Assembly: GCF_039888675.1 (NCBI RefSeq)
Contig: NZ_JBDQQR010000001.1
Coordinates: 2,480,001 to 2,544,000 of the forward strand
Length of the DNA: 64,000 bases
Source: Mesorhizobium sp. CAU 1732
GTDB lineage: Bacteria > Pseudomonadota > Alphaproteobacteria > Rhizobiales > Rhizobiaceae
Reading direction: 5' to 3'
In this document: piece by piece, positions 1-8,958 of the stretch
How the letters are laid out: each line of letters opens with the position of its first letter
Numbering within the stretch: position 1 is the first letter of the stretch
Notes under the pieces: model-generated
The model's database searches: none
What the model was told of the DNA's origin: nothing
What the model saw: only the letters and a program-made list of their open reading frames with translations
Position numbers and translations under genes: made by a program

Positions 1-672
1 GTCTGCGCCGACAACAATGCGCCGGTGACACTGGCGACGAGCCACCCGGCGAACGAGATCGTCGAGGCGATCATCAGGGCGCTTGCGCCGGCGTGCCCGG
101 ACCGCGCCATGGGCGGCTGGGGACGGCGGTTCCGCATCTCCGTCACCGGCGACAATCCGCGCAACGGCCGTCGCTTCATCTGGCATATGTTCCACGCGCG
201 TCCCGGCGGCGGCGCATCGCCGAACGGAGATGGCTGGTCGGCGGCCGGCGAATGGCACTCCGTCGGCGGCATCAAGTTCGGCAGCGTCGAAGTGACCGAA
301 GCGCGGTTTCCGCTGTTCTTCGAAACCCATGAGTTCCGGCCGGGCTCCGGTGGCGACGGCCAGTATCGCGGCGGGCTCGGCTCCTCGATGGATCTGCGGG
401 TCGAGGTTCCGGCCTTCGCCCATACGGCCGGCGAGGGCATCCGGCACGGCGCGGCCGGCATCGCGGGCGGCGACGATGGCCTCCCGCACAGCTACCATCT
501 GGTCGGCGAAAGCGGGACCGTGGCGCTCAAGACCAAGGAGTTCGGCATCCGCATCGCAGATGGCAGCCTGCTTCAGATCCGGTCCGGCGGGGGAGGCGGC
601 TGGGGCGATCCGGCGGCGCGGACCCCGGAGGATCGCGCCCGCGACCTGACGCGTGAATTCGTGACCGCCTGA
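1..672 (+). CDS. hyuB: Hydantoinase B/oxoprolinase family protein, C-terminal part (5' end outside window)
   Basis: The reading frame is open from base 1, so the gene begins upstream of the window and only about the last 223 residues are present. The end of the protein carries the glycine-rich segment SGGGGGWGDP followed by RTPEDRARDL, typical of the HyuB/N-methylhydantoinase B C-terminus. Members of this family act with HyuA in ATP-dependent opening of hydantoin or 5-oxoproline rings, or in acetone/acetophenone carboxylase complexes. The hyuA-like gene starts 54 bases downstream on the same strand, the usual B-A pairing. The family is clear; the ring substrate cannot be told from sequence. 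Confidence 0.9.
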   Translation, partial: VCADNNAPVTLATSHPANEIVEAIIRALAPACPDRAMGGWGRRFRISVTGDNPRNGRRFIWHMFHARPGGGASPNGDGWSAAGEWHSVGGIKFGSVEVTEARFPLFFETHEFRPGSGGDGQYRGGLGSSMDLRVEVPAFAHTAGEGIRHGAAGIAGGDDGLPHSYHLVGESGTVALKTKEFGIRIADGSLLQIRSGGGGGWGDPAARTPEDRARDLTREFVTA

Positions 673-726
673 ACCGCCTCACCTCACATCATTCAACAAT
701 AAGAACCGTCCGGGGCGGATTACTGC

Positions 727-2802
727 ATGAGCCTTTCGTACCAAATCGGGATCGATGTCGGGGGTACTTTCACCGATCTCGTCGCCATCGACAGCGATGG
801 CGCAACCACCTTCACCAAATCCGCGTCGACGCCGCAGGACCAGTCGATCGGCGTCGTCGACGGCCTGCATGATCTGGCACAGCGCTTGGGCCTCTCGCTC
901 GACGTCCTGCTGGACCGGACGCAACGCATCGTCCATGGCACGACGGTCGCCACCAATGCGCTGCTCGAGCGCAAGGGCGCGAAGGTGGGCCTGCTGACGA
1001 CCGCCGGCCACCGGGACGTGCTGGAAATGCGGGAAGGCCTGAAGCCGGATCGCTACAATCTGGTCATCGCCCCGCCCGACCCCCTCGTTCCGCGCGATCT
1101 GCGTCGCGGCGTGACGGAACGCATCGCCTTCGACGGCTCGATCGTCACGCCGCTGGACGAGGCATCCGTCATCCGGGAACTCGAATTCCTGAAGGCCGAG
1201 GGCGTTTCGTCGATCGCTATCTGCTACCTCCATTCCTATCGCAACGACGCGCATGAGCGTCGCACGGCGGAACTGGTCGCCGAGCACCTGCCGGACGCCT
1301 ACGTCTCGCTGTCGAGCGATGTCCTGCCGCAGATCAAGGAGTTCGAGCGCGTCTCCACGACGGTGGTGAATTCCTATGTCGGACTGGCCGTGAAGAACTA
1401 TCTCGGCAAGCTGCGGCAGCGTCTTGCGGATGTCGGGCTGTCGAAGGACATCCTGTTCGTCATCCTGTCGCACGGCGGAATCGCGCTTGTCGAAGAGGCG
1501 GCGCGGCTTGCGGCCGGAACCTGCCTGTCGGGTCCTGCCGGCGGCATCGCCGGCGCCAAGGCGTGTGCCGAACTGTTCGGCGCGGGCGACGTCATTCCGT
1601 TCGACATGGGCGGGACCAGCACCGAAATCTCGTTGATCTCCGACAATGACGTTGCGCTGACATCGCAGCGGGGTTTGGCTGGGGAGCGGATCGCGCTGCG
1701 CAGTTTCGATATCCTGTCGATCGGCGCGGGCGGCGGATCGCTCGCCCGGCTCGATGCGACCAACACCTTCGTGGTCGGCCCGCAATCGGCCGGCGCGTTT
1801 CCGGGCCCGGCTTGCTATGGCAATGGCGGCAGCGAACCGACGGTCACCGATGCAAATCTGCTGCTCGGCTATCTCGACGCAGACAACTTCCTCGGCGGAC
1901 GCAGCCAGCTCGACATCACGGCTTCGGAGCGCGTGACGGATGCGTTCGCCGAGCGTCTCGGTCTCGATCGCATCCAGACCGCGGCCGGCATCCATCGCCT
2001 GATCAACGTCAAGATGGCGGACGGTATCAGGCTGATGACGCTGCGGCGCGGTGTCGATCCGCGCCGGTTCACGCTGGTGAGCTTCGGTGGCGCGGCCGGC
2101 CTCCACGCGGCAGAGGTCGCGCGCGAGATGGAAATCTCGCGTGTTCTCGTGCCCACCGTCGCCTCGGTTCTCTCGGCATGGGGGATGCTCGCCAGCGACC
2201 TGCGCTACGAAGTCAGCCGCAGCCATGTGGGCGACACGGCGATCCTCAACGACGAGGCGCTGCGCACGCTCTATGGCGAGCTCGAAGCCGAAGCGCGCCA
2301 GCGTCTGCCGCCGAGCATTGCGACAAGCATGCGCATCGAACGATCCGCCGAGTTGCGCTATGGCGAGCAGATATTCGAGGTGGATGTGAGCCTCGACGGA
2401 CTGGACCTGACCATGGACAATCTCGCGGACGCGGTCGTGGATCGCTTCCATCGCCGCCACGAAGAGCTCTACACCTACGCGTCGCCCGGCCAGGAGGTCG
2501 ATCTCGTCAATGCGCGCGTGGCCGTCATCGGCGAAGTGCCGCGCGGCTTCGGTGTCAGTGAACTCGCACCCGCGACGGGGCCGGCGGTCGCGATCCGCAG
2601 CAAGGCGATCTACTCCGCCGGAGAGTGGCGCGACGCGCCGGTCTATGGATTGCAGGCGCTCGCACCCGGTCATCTGATCGAAGGACCGGCGATCATCGAA
2701 GCGGAAACCACGACCGTCATTCTGCACGACGGCGACAAGGCTTCGGTGACGCCGCTGGGCTGGCTCGACATCTCCGTCCGACAGCGGGAGACGATGCACT
2801 AA
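727..2802 (+). CDS. hyuA: Hydantoinase A/oxoprolinase family protein (ATP-binding subunit)
   Basis: This 691-residue protein has the ASKHA-fold phosphate motif GGTFTD at residues 12-17, a second conserved block GPAGGIAGAK from residue 269, and FDMGGTSTE from residue 292. That is the standard HyuA layout: Hydant_A_N, then Hydantoinase_A, then the C-terminal domain. It should be cytoplasmic and couple ATP hydrolysis to ring opening (or carboxylation) of a hydantoin/oxoproline-like substrate together with the HyuB-like partner just upstream. Length is normal. A TRAP transporter operon follows after a strong hairpin, so that transporter may deliver the substrate; this link is inference. Confidence 0.93.
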   Translation: MSLSYQIGIDVGGTFTDLVAIDSDGATTFTKSASTPQDQSIGVVDGLHDLAQRLGLSLDVLLDRTQRIVHGTTVATNALLERKGAKVGLLTTAGHRDVLEMREGLKPDRYNLVIAPPDPLVPRDLRRGVTERIAFDGSIVTPLDEASVIRELEFLKAEGVSSIAICYLHSYRNDAHERRTAELVAEHLPDAYVSLSSDVLPQIKEFERVSTTVVNSYVGLAVKNYLGKLRQRLADVGLSKDILFVILSHGGIALVEEAARLAAGTCLSGPAGGIAGAKACAELFGAGDVIPFDMGGTSTEISLISDNDVALTSQRGLAGERIALRSFDILSIGAGGGSLARLDATNTFVVGPQSAGAFPGPACYGNGGSEPTVTDANLLLGYLDADNFLGGRSQLDITASERVTDAFAERLGLDRIQTAAGIHRLINVKMADGIRLMTLRRGVDPRRFTLVSFGGAAGLHAAEVAREMEISRVLVPTVASVLSAWGMLASDLRYEVSRSHVGDTAILNDEALRTLYGELEAEARQRLPPSIATSMRIERSAELRYGEQIFEVDVSLDGLDLTMDNLADAVVDRFHRRHEELYTYASPGQEVDLVNARVAVIGEVPRGFGVSELAPATGPAVAIRSKAIYSAGEWRDAPVYGLQALAPGHLIEGPAIIEAETTTVILHDGDKASVTPLGWLDISVRQRETMH

Positions 2803-2803
2803 C

Positions 2804-2837
2804 CTTTCGAAAGCTCGGGGCCACGAACTTTCGAAAC
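2804..2837. promoter_or_regulatory. Pair of CTTTCGAAA palindromic boxes between hyuA and dctP
   Basis: CTTTCGAAAG (2804-2813) is a perfect palindrome, and CTTTCGAAA recurs at 2828-2836, 24 bases away. Two self-complementary boxes at this spacing upstream of the TRAP operon could be an operator. No regulator can be assigned with certainty; the IclR protein at 6025-6813 is the nearest candidate. Confidence 0.3.
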
Positions 2838-2839
2838 AG

Positions 2840-2872
2840 CCCGGGGGGCTGTGCCGAGCGCTGCCCCCCGGG
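2840..2872 (+). terminator. Strong GC hairpin between hyuA and dctP
   Basis: CCCGGGGGGC (2840-2849) pairs perfectly with GCCCCCCGGG (2863-2872) over 10 bp around a 13-base loop. There is no T-run after it. It may be a partial terminator or mRNA-stabilising hairpin that separates expression of the hydantoinase genes from the TRAP genes. Confidence 0.45.
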
Positions 2873-2916
2873 TGAACCACGTGAGACGCAATCAATCGCA
2901 ATAAGGGGAATCTCGC

Positions 2917-3951
2917 ATGAAGACATTACTGGGCAGCACGCTGTTCGCCGCCGCACTCGGTTTCATGAGCCCGGTGCACGCACAGACACAGCTCAACGTC
3001 GTGGCACCCTGGTCGAACCTCAACGCCTATGAGGCGGTGGAAAAGCCGTTCTGGGCCGAGAAGCTCCCGCAGCTCACGGACGACAAGCTTTCCGCGAAGC
3101 TCTCGAACTACTCCGAGCTGGGCCTCGCCGGCGCCGAACTCCTGCGCCTCGCCACGATGGGCGTGTTCGACGTGGCGCATATCGTGGTCGGATACTCCGT
3201 GTCGGACGATCCGGTCATCGAAGGCCTCGAACTGGCCGGCCTGATCCAGGATATCGAGACCGGCCGCAAGGCGCTCGACGCCTACCGCCCGGTGATGGCG
3301 AAGAGCCTCGAGGCCAAGAACCTCGTTCTCCTCGGCGTCTATCCCAATCCGAGCCAGGTTCTCTACTGCCGCGAGCCGGTCAATTCGATCGCGGATTTCG
3401 CCAACAAGAAGGTCCGCTTCTACGGCGCGAGCATGAACGAGTTCATCGAAGCCGCAGGCGGCACGGGCGTCAGCGTTCCGCTCGCCGAGGTCGTGCCTGC
3501 GCTTCAGCGCGGCGTGGTCGATTGCGGCATCACCGGAACCCTGACCGGCTACTCCTTCAAATGGCCAGAGGTCACGTCCAACCTGTTCGGCATGCGCTTC
3601 GGCTGGGGCCTGACGCTGATCGCGGCGAACAGCAACAGCTTCGCTGCGCTGAGCGAAGACGAGCGCGCGAGCCTCGTCTCTGCCGTATCGCAGCTTGAAA
3701 CCGAGTTGTGGGACCTCACGGCGACCGATGACCAGGCTGGTATCGACTGCAACAGCGGCCTTGCGGAGTGCCCATACGGGACGTCGGCCAGCATGACCTA
3801 CGTCGCGCCGTCCGCCGAGGACGACGCAGAACGCGAACGCATCCTGGAAGATGTCGTCCTGAAGAAGTGGGCGGCGCGCTGCACGCAGGAATGCGTCGAT
3901 GACTGGAACGCCACCATCGGACAGGTCCTCGGCCTGACGGCAGCCAAATGA
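2917..3951 (+). CDS. dctP: TRAP transporter substrate-binding protein (DctP family)
   Basis: A 344-residue periplasmic protein with an N-terminal signal peptide, probable cleavage after VHA (residue 22). The segment around Arg167 (KKVRFYG) followed by PLAEVVPALQRGVVDCG matches the family region where a conserved arginine binds the substrate carboxylate. The C-terminal half is unusually rich in cysteine, with CNSGLAEC and CTQEC pairs that could form disulphides. It delivers a carboxylated ligand to the DctQ/DctM membrane pair encoded directly downstream; the next start overlaps its stop (ATGA). The ligand is unknown; hydantoin-derived acids are possible from context. Confidence 0.9.
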   Translation: MKTLLGSTLFAAALGFMSPVHAQTQLNVVAPWSNLNAYEAVEKPFWAEKLPQLTDDKLSAKLSNYSELGLAGAELLRLATMGVFDVAHIVVGYSVSDDPVIEGLELAGLIQDIETGRKALDAYRPVMAKSLEAKNLVLLGVYPNPSQVLYCREPVNSIADFANKKVRFYGASMNEFIEAAGGTGVSVPLAEVVPALQRGVVDCGITGTLTGYSFKWPEVTSNLFGMRFGWGLTLIAANSNSFAALSEDERASLVSAVSQLETELWDLTATDDQAGIDCNSGLAECPYGTSASMTYVAPSAEDDAERERILEDVVLKKWAARCTQECVDDWNATIGQVLGLTAAK

Positions 3952-4592
3952 CATCCCGGCACGATGCCGAGCCTTCGGCAACGAGCTCGCGCGGGGGCGG
4001 CTTTGCCGCCCTCGTCGACCGCGCCGATAGCGTTTGCCGCGGCTTGTCCCACGGCATGATCATCGCAAGCGGCTGGGGCATTCTGCTGCTCGGCGTGCTC
4101 GTCTCGATCGATGTCATGATGCGCAAGGTCAGCGGCCGCAACCTCGGCGGCGTGGACGAGATCGCCGGCTATCTCTTCGCCGTCGGCATCTCCTGGTCGC
4201 TTGCCGCAGGATTCTACGCCAGAAGCCACATCCGCATCGACGCCCTCTACCAGCGCTTTGCGCTTGTTCCGCGCGCGCTGCTCGATCTTCTGGCGATCGT
4301 CTCGCTTCTCTTCGTGGCGCTCTTTCTCGTCTACAGCAGCTGGCTGGTTCTGGAGACGTCGTGGCAGCGCTCGTCCCATTCGGCATCGTCGCTTCAGGTT
4401 CCGCTGTTCATCCCTCAGGCCGCGTGGATGTGCGGCATGGTCGCCTTCGCCCTGTCGCTCACGATCGCGACACTCAAGGCCGGCCTGGCTTTCGCAAGCG
4501 GGCAGCGTCTCGCCGTGGTCCGCGACTATGGCGTCATGACACCTGACGAAGAGGCGGAAGAAGCCGTCCAACAATCGCTCGGCAGGACCTGA
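3948..4592 (+). CDS. dctQ: TRAP transporter small permease (DctQ)
   Basis: 214 residues with about four hydrophobic membrane segments. It has the family pattern of a conserved acidic patch after the second helix region (VDEIAGYLFAVG) and a charged cytoplasmic tail. Its start overlaps the dctP stop by four bases, and dctM begins one base after its stop, so the three are co-translated. DctQ stabilises the large permease and docks the binding protein. An N-terminal extension of about 30 polar residues precedes the first helix; a later start is possible. Confidence 0.88.
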   Translation: MTSRHDAEPSATSSRGGGFAALVDRADSVCRGLSHGMIIASGWGILLLGVLVSIDVMMRKVSGRNLGGVDEIAGYLFAVGISWSLAAGFYARSHIRIDALYQRFALVPRALLDLLAIVSLLFVALFLVYSSWLVLETSWQRSSHSASSLQVPLFIPQAAWMCGMVAFALSLTIATLKAGLAFASGQRLAVVRDYGVMTPDEEAEEAVQQSLGRT

Positions 4593-4593
4593 C

Positions 4594-5874
4594 ATGCTCG
4601 CTCAAGCCTCACTATCGCTGATCATCCTGATCGGTCTTTCGCTGCCGATCGCAGCCGTCCTGATCTCCATCGCGCTGGGCATGGCGTTCTTCCACTCGCC
4701 CATGCCGCTGCACGTCGCAGGCTCGGAAATCTTCTGGAAGGTCTCCAACGAGTTTACGCTGACCAGCGTGCCGCTCTTCATCCTGTTGGGTGAAATCCTC
4801 CTGCGGGCAGGGGTGGCGGAGCGCATGTACGCGGCGGTCGCGCTCTGGCTCAACCGGCTTCCCGGTGGCCTTCTCCATGCCAATATCGCGGCTTCGACAC
4901 TGTTCTCGGCGACGTCCGGGTCGTCTGTGGCCACGGCGGCGACGATCGGAACCGTCGCACTGCCCGAGGTCCGCAAGCGCGGCTACAATGAGCGCTTGTT
5001 TCTGGGCAGCCTCGCTGCCGGCGGCACGCTTGGCATCCTGATCCCGCCGTCGATCCATCTCATCCTCTATGGAATGATGACGGGGACGTCGATCCCGCAA
5101 CTCTATCTCGCGGCCACCATGCCGGGGCTAATCCTGGCAGGGCTCTTTTCCGTTCTGGTGCTGCTTGCCTGCCTCATCCGGCCCGATCTCGGCGGAGAGC
5201 GCATTCAGGCGACATGGAGCCAGCGGTTCTCGAGCCTCACGAGCATCGTGCCCATCCTTCTCCTTTTCGTGGTCGTGGTCGGCTCTATCTACACCGGCTT
5301 CGCGACACCGACGGAAGCAGCATCCCTTGGGCTGGTGTTCGCGCTCATTCTGGCTGCATTCTATCGCAAGCTGAGCGTGACGATGCTCCACGAGGCCTTC
5401 ATCGGGGCAATGCGCACCAATGCGATGATCATGCTGATCGTGCTGGCGTCGTACTTCCTGAACTTCGTGCTGTCGATCCTGGGCATCCCGCAGCAACTGA
5501 CGACGTTCATCGCGGAACTGGGCCTGTCTCCGGTCTCGACCATGCTCCTGATCGTCGCTTTCTTCGTGATTCTGGGGTGCTTCCTCGAATCGCTGTCGAT
5601 GCTCGTCACGATGACGCCGTTGATCGCTCCGATCGTGGTGGGATTGGGTTATGATCCGATCTGGTTCGGCGTGATCACGATCATCCTGCTGGAGGTCGCG
5701 CTCATCACGCCGCCGGTCGGCATCAATCTGTACGTGGTGCAGGCGATCCGCGGCGGGGGGAGTATGTCCGACGTCATGGTGGGCGCATTGCCGTTCGTGA
5801 TCTGCATGTTCGTGCTGATCGGATTGCTGATGGTCTTCCCGCAGATCGCCATGTTCCTGCCGGGCCTGTTTTAG
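4594..5874 (+). CDS. dctM: TRAP transporter large permease (DctM)
   Basis: 426 residues, hydrophobic throughout, with the DctM signature regions LFILLGEILLRAG, the SGSSVATAATIGTVALPE block and the late GVITIILLEVALITPPVGINL block. It is the Na+-coupled translocating subunit of the TRAP transporter encoded by 2917-5874. Length and motif order are normal. It is the last gene of the operon; an IclR gene on the opposite strand ends 150 bases further on. Confidence 0.93.
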   Translation: MLAQASLSLIILIGLSLPIAAVLISIALGMAFFHSPMPLHVAGSEIFWKVSNEFTLTSVPLFILLGEILLRAGVAERMYAAVALWLNRLPGGLLHANIAASTLFSATSGSSVATAATIGTVALPEVRKRGYNERLFLGSLAAGGTLGILIPPSIHLILYGMMTGTSIPQLYLAATMPGLILAGLFSVLVLLACLIRPDLGGERIQATWSQRFSSLTSIVPILLLFVVVVGSIYTGFATPTEAASLGLVFALILAAFYRKLSVTMLHEAFIGAMRTNAMIMLIVLASYFLNFVLSILGIPQQLTTFIAELGLSPVSTMLLIVAFFVILGCFLESLSMLVTMTPLIAPIVVGLGYDPIWFGVITIILLEVALITPPVGINLYVVQAIRGGGSMSDVMVGALPFVICMFVLIGLLMVFPQIAMFLPGLF

Positions 5875-6024
5875 GGCCTGTGGGGATTTGGGGTTCCCCT
5901 TGAGCGCGATTGTGTTTCACGCTTTGGATGACCCGTTTTGTCGAGCCGGCCGTGCAGATCGGGTTTGCTTGGAATGCGGCGGCCGCCACGGAATGCCTGC
6001 CGCATTTCGGTCGGCGACGAAGCG

Positions 6025-6813
6025 CTACGGCATGACGAACGCCAACTGGCTGCGGACATTCGCAGCTAGGGATTTCAGACGGGGCGCTACCTCCTCCTCG
6101 ATCTGGTTGCCGCTGAGGCGGAATATCGGGACGCGGCAACTCATCGCGAAGCATTCGCCGTTCTTGTCGCGCAGGAGCGGGACGGCGGTTGATTCCGTGC
6201 CCGGAATCCATGTCCCGCGCATGACTGAAAAGCCTCGGCTTTTGACCGATTCGACGCCCGCCATGAATTCATCGATGTATTTCGGCCAGAACTCCGGTGT
6301 GAATCGCTTCATCTCGGCGAGCTTTTGCGCAAATTCGTCTTCGGGGAGCTGGGCGCAGAGCGCCTGTCCGATCGCGGCCGGCAGCAATGGCCCGATGGTG
6401 CCGAGATCATGCGAGGTCCAGACATTCTCGTTCACGCGAGAGGTTTCGAGATAGACGAAGTTCACGTGGTCGATAACGCCGATCGAGACCGTGCCGCCAA
6501 GATCCTGCGCGAGCTTCTGCATCGAGGGTCGCGCGATCTGCAGGATTTTTGCGTTGACGAGCAATGGGTTGACCAGCATGAGCGCGCCCCAGCTCAGGCG
6601 GAATTTCGACTTCTCCTGCTTGAGGTATCCGAGCTTGACCAGCGTATAGGACAATCGCGCGACGGTGGCCCTGTTGATCCCCGTCTGGGCGGCAATCTCG
6701 ACGTTGCTCATCGAAGGCCGGTCCGGCCGAAACGCGCGCAGGACTTCCAGACCCTTGGCCAGGGTCGTCGCAAATCCTGCATCGCGTTCGATTTCAGTCA
6801 CATCGTCTTCCAT
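6025..6813 (-). CDS. IclR family transcriptional regulator
   Basis: An N-terminal winged helix-turn-helix (NVEIAAQTGINRATVARL within about the first 70 residues) is followed by an IclR effector-binding domain. I place the start at 6813 (MEDDVTEIERD, 262 residues). The longer frame to 6918 would add 35 residues without family resemblance and would run into the divergent promoter. The gene is convergent with the TRAP operon and divergent from 7068-15581, so it may control either. Nested dyad symmetry centred near 6967 in the upstream gap is a plausible operator. Confidence 0.9.
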   Translation of the reverse strand: MEDDVTEIERDAGFATTLAKGLEVLRAFRPDRPSMSNVEIAAQTGINRATVARLSYTLVKLGYLKQEKSKFRLSWGALMLVNPLLVNAKILQIARPSMQKLAQDLGGTVSIGVIDHVNFVYLETSRVNENVWTSHDLGTIGPLLPAAIGQALCAQLPEDEFAQKLAEMKRFTPEFWPKYIDEFMAGVESVKSRGFSVMRGTWIPGTESTAVPLLRDKNGECFAMSCRVPIFRLSGNQIEEEVAPRLKSLAANVRSQLAFVMP

Positions 6814-6942
6814 GACGGCACCAACAACTTCGGTTGGGGACACTAATATTGCACTGCTCCAAGCATGGAACTGTCTGGATTTCAACCAGATGGCGGCCGC
6901 TTCCGATGCGTTGCACAATATTTAATGCTGCATGCGCACAAA

Positions 6943-6990
6943 TGTCAACATATCGGACACATAAATTAATTATGGGCCACCATATTGACA
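6943..6990. promoter_or_regulatory. Nested dyad in the IclR/amidohydrolase divergent gap
   Basis: TGTCAA (6943-6948) and TTGACA (6985-6990) form an inverted pair whose centre nearly coincides with an inner near-palindrome CATAA...TTATG (6960-6974). ATAT occurs next to each outer arm. A second inverted pair, AATATTG (6845-6851) and CAATATT (6916-6922), lies closer to the regulator gene. IclR proteins bind extended dyads as dimers or tetramers, so this is a candidate operator for the gene at 6025-6813. Confidence 0.4.
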
Positions 6991-7067
6991 GAGCGGGCGA
7001 TGTGGCAGTCAATTGGCCAAGTTGGCGGAGATATCCAGCCGAACTGCAGCCGCAAGAGGAAATTCGG

Positions 7068-7967
7068 ATGACGCGTGTAATCGATATGGAAATCGGGCTT
7101 CCGCATTCGGAAGCGAACCCCGAGCTCGAGCGCCTGGCGCATGGGCGACCTGGAACCCCGTTTCCGCAGCCGCTTCCACGTCCCGAGGGTTACGGGTTTT
7201 CAAACTACGGGCGCGTTTTCCGTTCGAAGGAGAAAGCCACGCCGGAAGCCAAGAAGGACGATGGCGGGCTGAAGCAGCTCGTTGCAGACATGGACCGTGC
7301 CAATATCGAGCGCGGGCTCCTCGTCGGCGCGGAAAACAGCGCGACCGGCAAAATCCATGCGCAGTACCCCGGCCGGTTCTTCACCTTCGTGACGTTCGAT
7401 CCGACGGACGGCATGCGCGCGGTTCGCGAGTTCGAGCGACTGGTCAAGGAAGAGGGGGCCAATGGGCTGAGGCTCGCCGCATTGTACAATGGTCTTCCCG
7501 CCAACGACCGGCGCTACTACCCGCTCTATGCGAAGGCAGCCGAGCTCGATGTCCCGGTCCGCATCTACACCGCGATGAACTACGCCAACGACCGCCCCTA
7601 CGATCTCGGTCATCCGCGCTATCTCGATGATGTCTGCATCGACTTCCCGGAACTGCGCGTCGTTGCCGGTCTGGCCGGCTGGCCGTGGGTGAACGAGATG
7701 GTCGGCCTGCTGCGCCGCCATCCCAACCTTTATGTCGACACCGCCGCGCATCATCCGCGTTACTTTGCGCAGCCGGGTTCCGGATGGGAGCAGTTCCTGC
7801 AGTACGGCAACACGCTCCTGCAGGACAAGGTCATGGTCGGCCTGTCCCGCTATCTCTTCGGCACGCCCTTCGAGACCCTCATCGAGGATTACAAGAACCT
7901 GCCGCTCAAGGACAAGGTGATCGAGAAGTGGCTGTACGGCAACGCCGCCGCGTTCCACCGGCTTTGA
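7068..7967 (+). CDS. Amidohydrolase_2-fold protein lacking the metal ligands
   Basis: I start this at 7068 (ATG, AGAGGA eight bases upstream), giving 299 residues. An upstream frame to 6834 covers the regulatory gap and is not family-like. The body aligns with Amidohydro_2 (ACMSD-like) TIM-barrel hydrolases, including YLDDVCIDFPELRVVAG and AGWPWVNEM. The usual metal-binding positions are all changed: the DxHxH region reads DMEIG (residues 6-10), the central His is Tyr167, the His before AGWPW is Leu202, and the Asp of the SDYP-type motif is Arg261. A metal-dependent hydrolase is therefore unlikely; a binding, scaffold or metal-free role is more plausible. It starts the operon with the ABC genes that follow 15 bases later. 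Confidence 0.8.
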   Translation: MTRVIDMEIGLPHSEANPELERLAHGRPGTPFPQPLPRPEGYGFSNYGRVFRSKEKATPEAKKDDGGLKQLVADMDRANIERGLLVGAENSATGKIHAQYPGRFFTFVTFDPTDGMRAVREFERLVKEEGANGLRLAALYNGLPANDRRYYPLYAKAAELDVPVRIYTAMNYANDRPYDLGHPRYLDDVCIDFPELRVVAGLAGWPWVNEMVGLLRRHPNLYVDTAAHHPRYFAQPGSGWEQFLQYGNTLLQDKVMVGLSRYLFGTPFETLIEDYKNLPLKDKVIEKWLYGNAAAFHRL

Positions 7968-7982
7968 GCTGAAGGCGCGGAC

Positions 7983-8951
7983 ATGCTTCGCTTCGTTCTC
8001 CAGCGCGCGCTCTACGCCGTGCCTCTCATCTTCGCGGTCATCGTGGTGATGTTCACGTTGCTGCACCTGATCCCCGGCGATCCTGTGCAGGCGCTGGTGG
8101 GCGACTATCCGGTCCCGCCTGCATATCGCGAAGTCATCGAGGAGAAATATCGCCTCAACGACCCGTTCATCGTGCAGGTGGGCAATTACCTGGCCTCCGT
8201 GGTGCAGGGAGATTTCGGCTTCTCCTACCAACATCAACGCGCCGTGCTGGATCTGGTGCTCGAGCGAGCGCCACGAACCATCCTGCTTGCCTCCGTCGGG
8301 TTTGCGGTTGCGATTCCACTCGGCATGCTCGTTGGCGTGCTCGGCGGAACGACCCGCAACCCGAGCGTCGACAAGTTCTGGACGACGACGGCTCTCGTCG
8401 CCTACGCGATCCCCACATTCTGGCTGGGACAATTGCTGGTGATGTTCTTCGCATTGCGGCTGGGATGGTTTCCGACGCAGGGAATCGGGCCGCTGGTTTC
8501 CCGGGCGCATGGGTTCGACTGGGTTCTGGAGCGAGCCCGCTACCTGACGCTTCCGGTGCTGGCCTTTGCGATCCACGAGGGAATGCGCTTCGCCCGGATC
8601 ATGCGTGCGAGTGTGATCGATACGCTGGCGCAGGGATACATCGTCACCGCCCGGGCGAAGGGGCTGAGCCGCGGCCAGATCGTGCGGCGTCACGTGCTGC
8701 GCAATTCGAGCCTGCCGCTGGTGACCATCGCCGGCTACGCGTTCGGCTCGGCCCTCAGCGGCGCCGTTCTTTTGGAAACGGTCTTCACCTGGCCCGGTCT
8801 GGGTCTTCTGTTGGTCGACTCAATTCGTCTCCGGGACAATCTCACTGTCGTGGGCGTCGTTATCTTCTCCGCCATTGCGGTGATCCTGATGAACCTCGTG
8901 GTCGACATTCTCTATGCGCTGCTCGATCCGCGCATCAGGACTTCAGTGTGA
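7983..8951 (+). CDS. Peptide/opine-type ABC transporter permease (DppB-like), system 1
   Basis: 322 residues with about six membrane helices. It has the N-terminal LIPGDPVQALVGD motif of the DppB/OppB family and the cytoplasmic coupling (EAA) loop TARAKGLSRGQIVRRHVLRNSSLP late in the protein. It forms the inner-membrane channel with the DppC-like protein encoded from 8959. Length is typical. The gene sits 15 bases after the amidohydrolase-like gene and seven bases before the next permease. Confidence 0.92.
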   Translation: MLRFVLQRALYAVPLIFAVIVVMFTLLHLIPGDPVQALVGDYPVPPAYREVIEEKYRLNDPFIVQVGNYLASVVQGDFGFSYQHQRAVLDLVLERAPRTILLASVGFAVAIPLGMLVGVLGGTTRNPSVDKFWTTTALVAYAIPTFWLGQLLVMFFALRLGWFPTQGIGPLVSRAHGFDWVLERARYLTLPVLAFAIHEGMRFARIMRASVIDTLAQGYIVTARAKGLSRGQIVRRHVLRNSSLPLVTIAGYAFGSALSGAVLLETVFTWPGLGLLLVDSIRLRDNLTVVGVVIFSAIAVILMNLVVDILYALLDPRIRTSV

Positions 8952-8958
8952 GGCTATC

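Noticed and set aside
679..2901. Long minus-strand open frame of 740 codons opposite hyuA
   Set aside because: It mirrors the hydantoinase A gene, has low-complexity Arg/Asp-rich composition and no family motif; long antisense frames are expected in high-GC DNA.
5881..5899. GGGGA/TCCCC hairpin after dctM as a terminator
   Set aside because: Only a five-base stem with no T-run; too weak to call.
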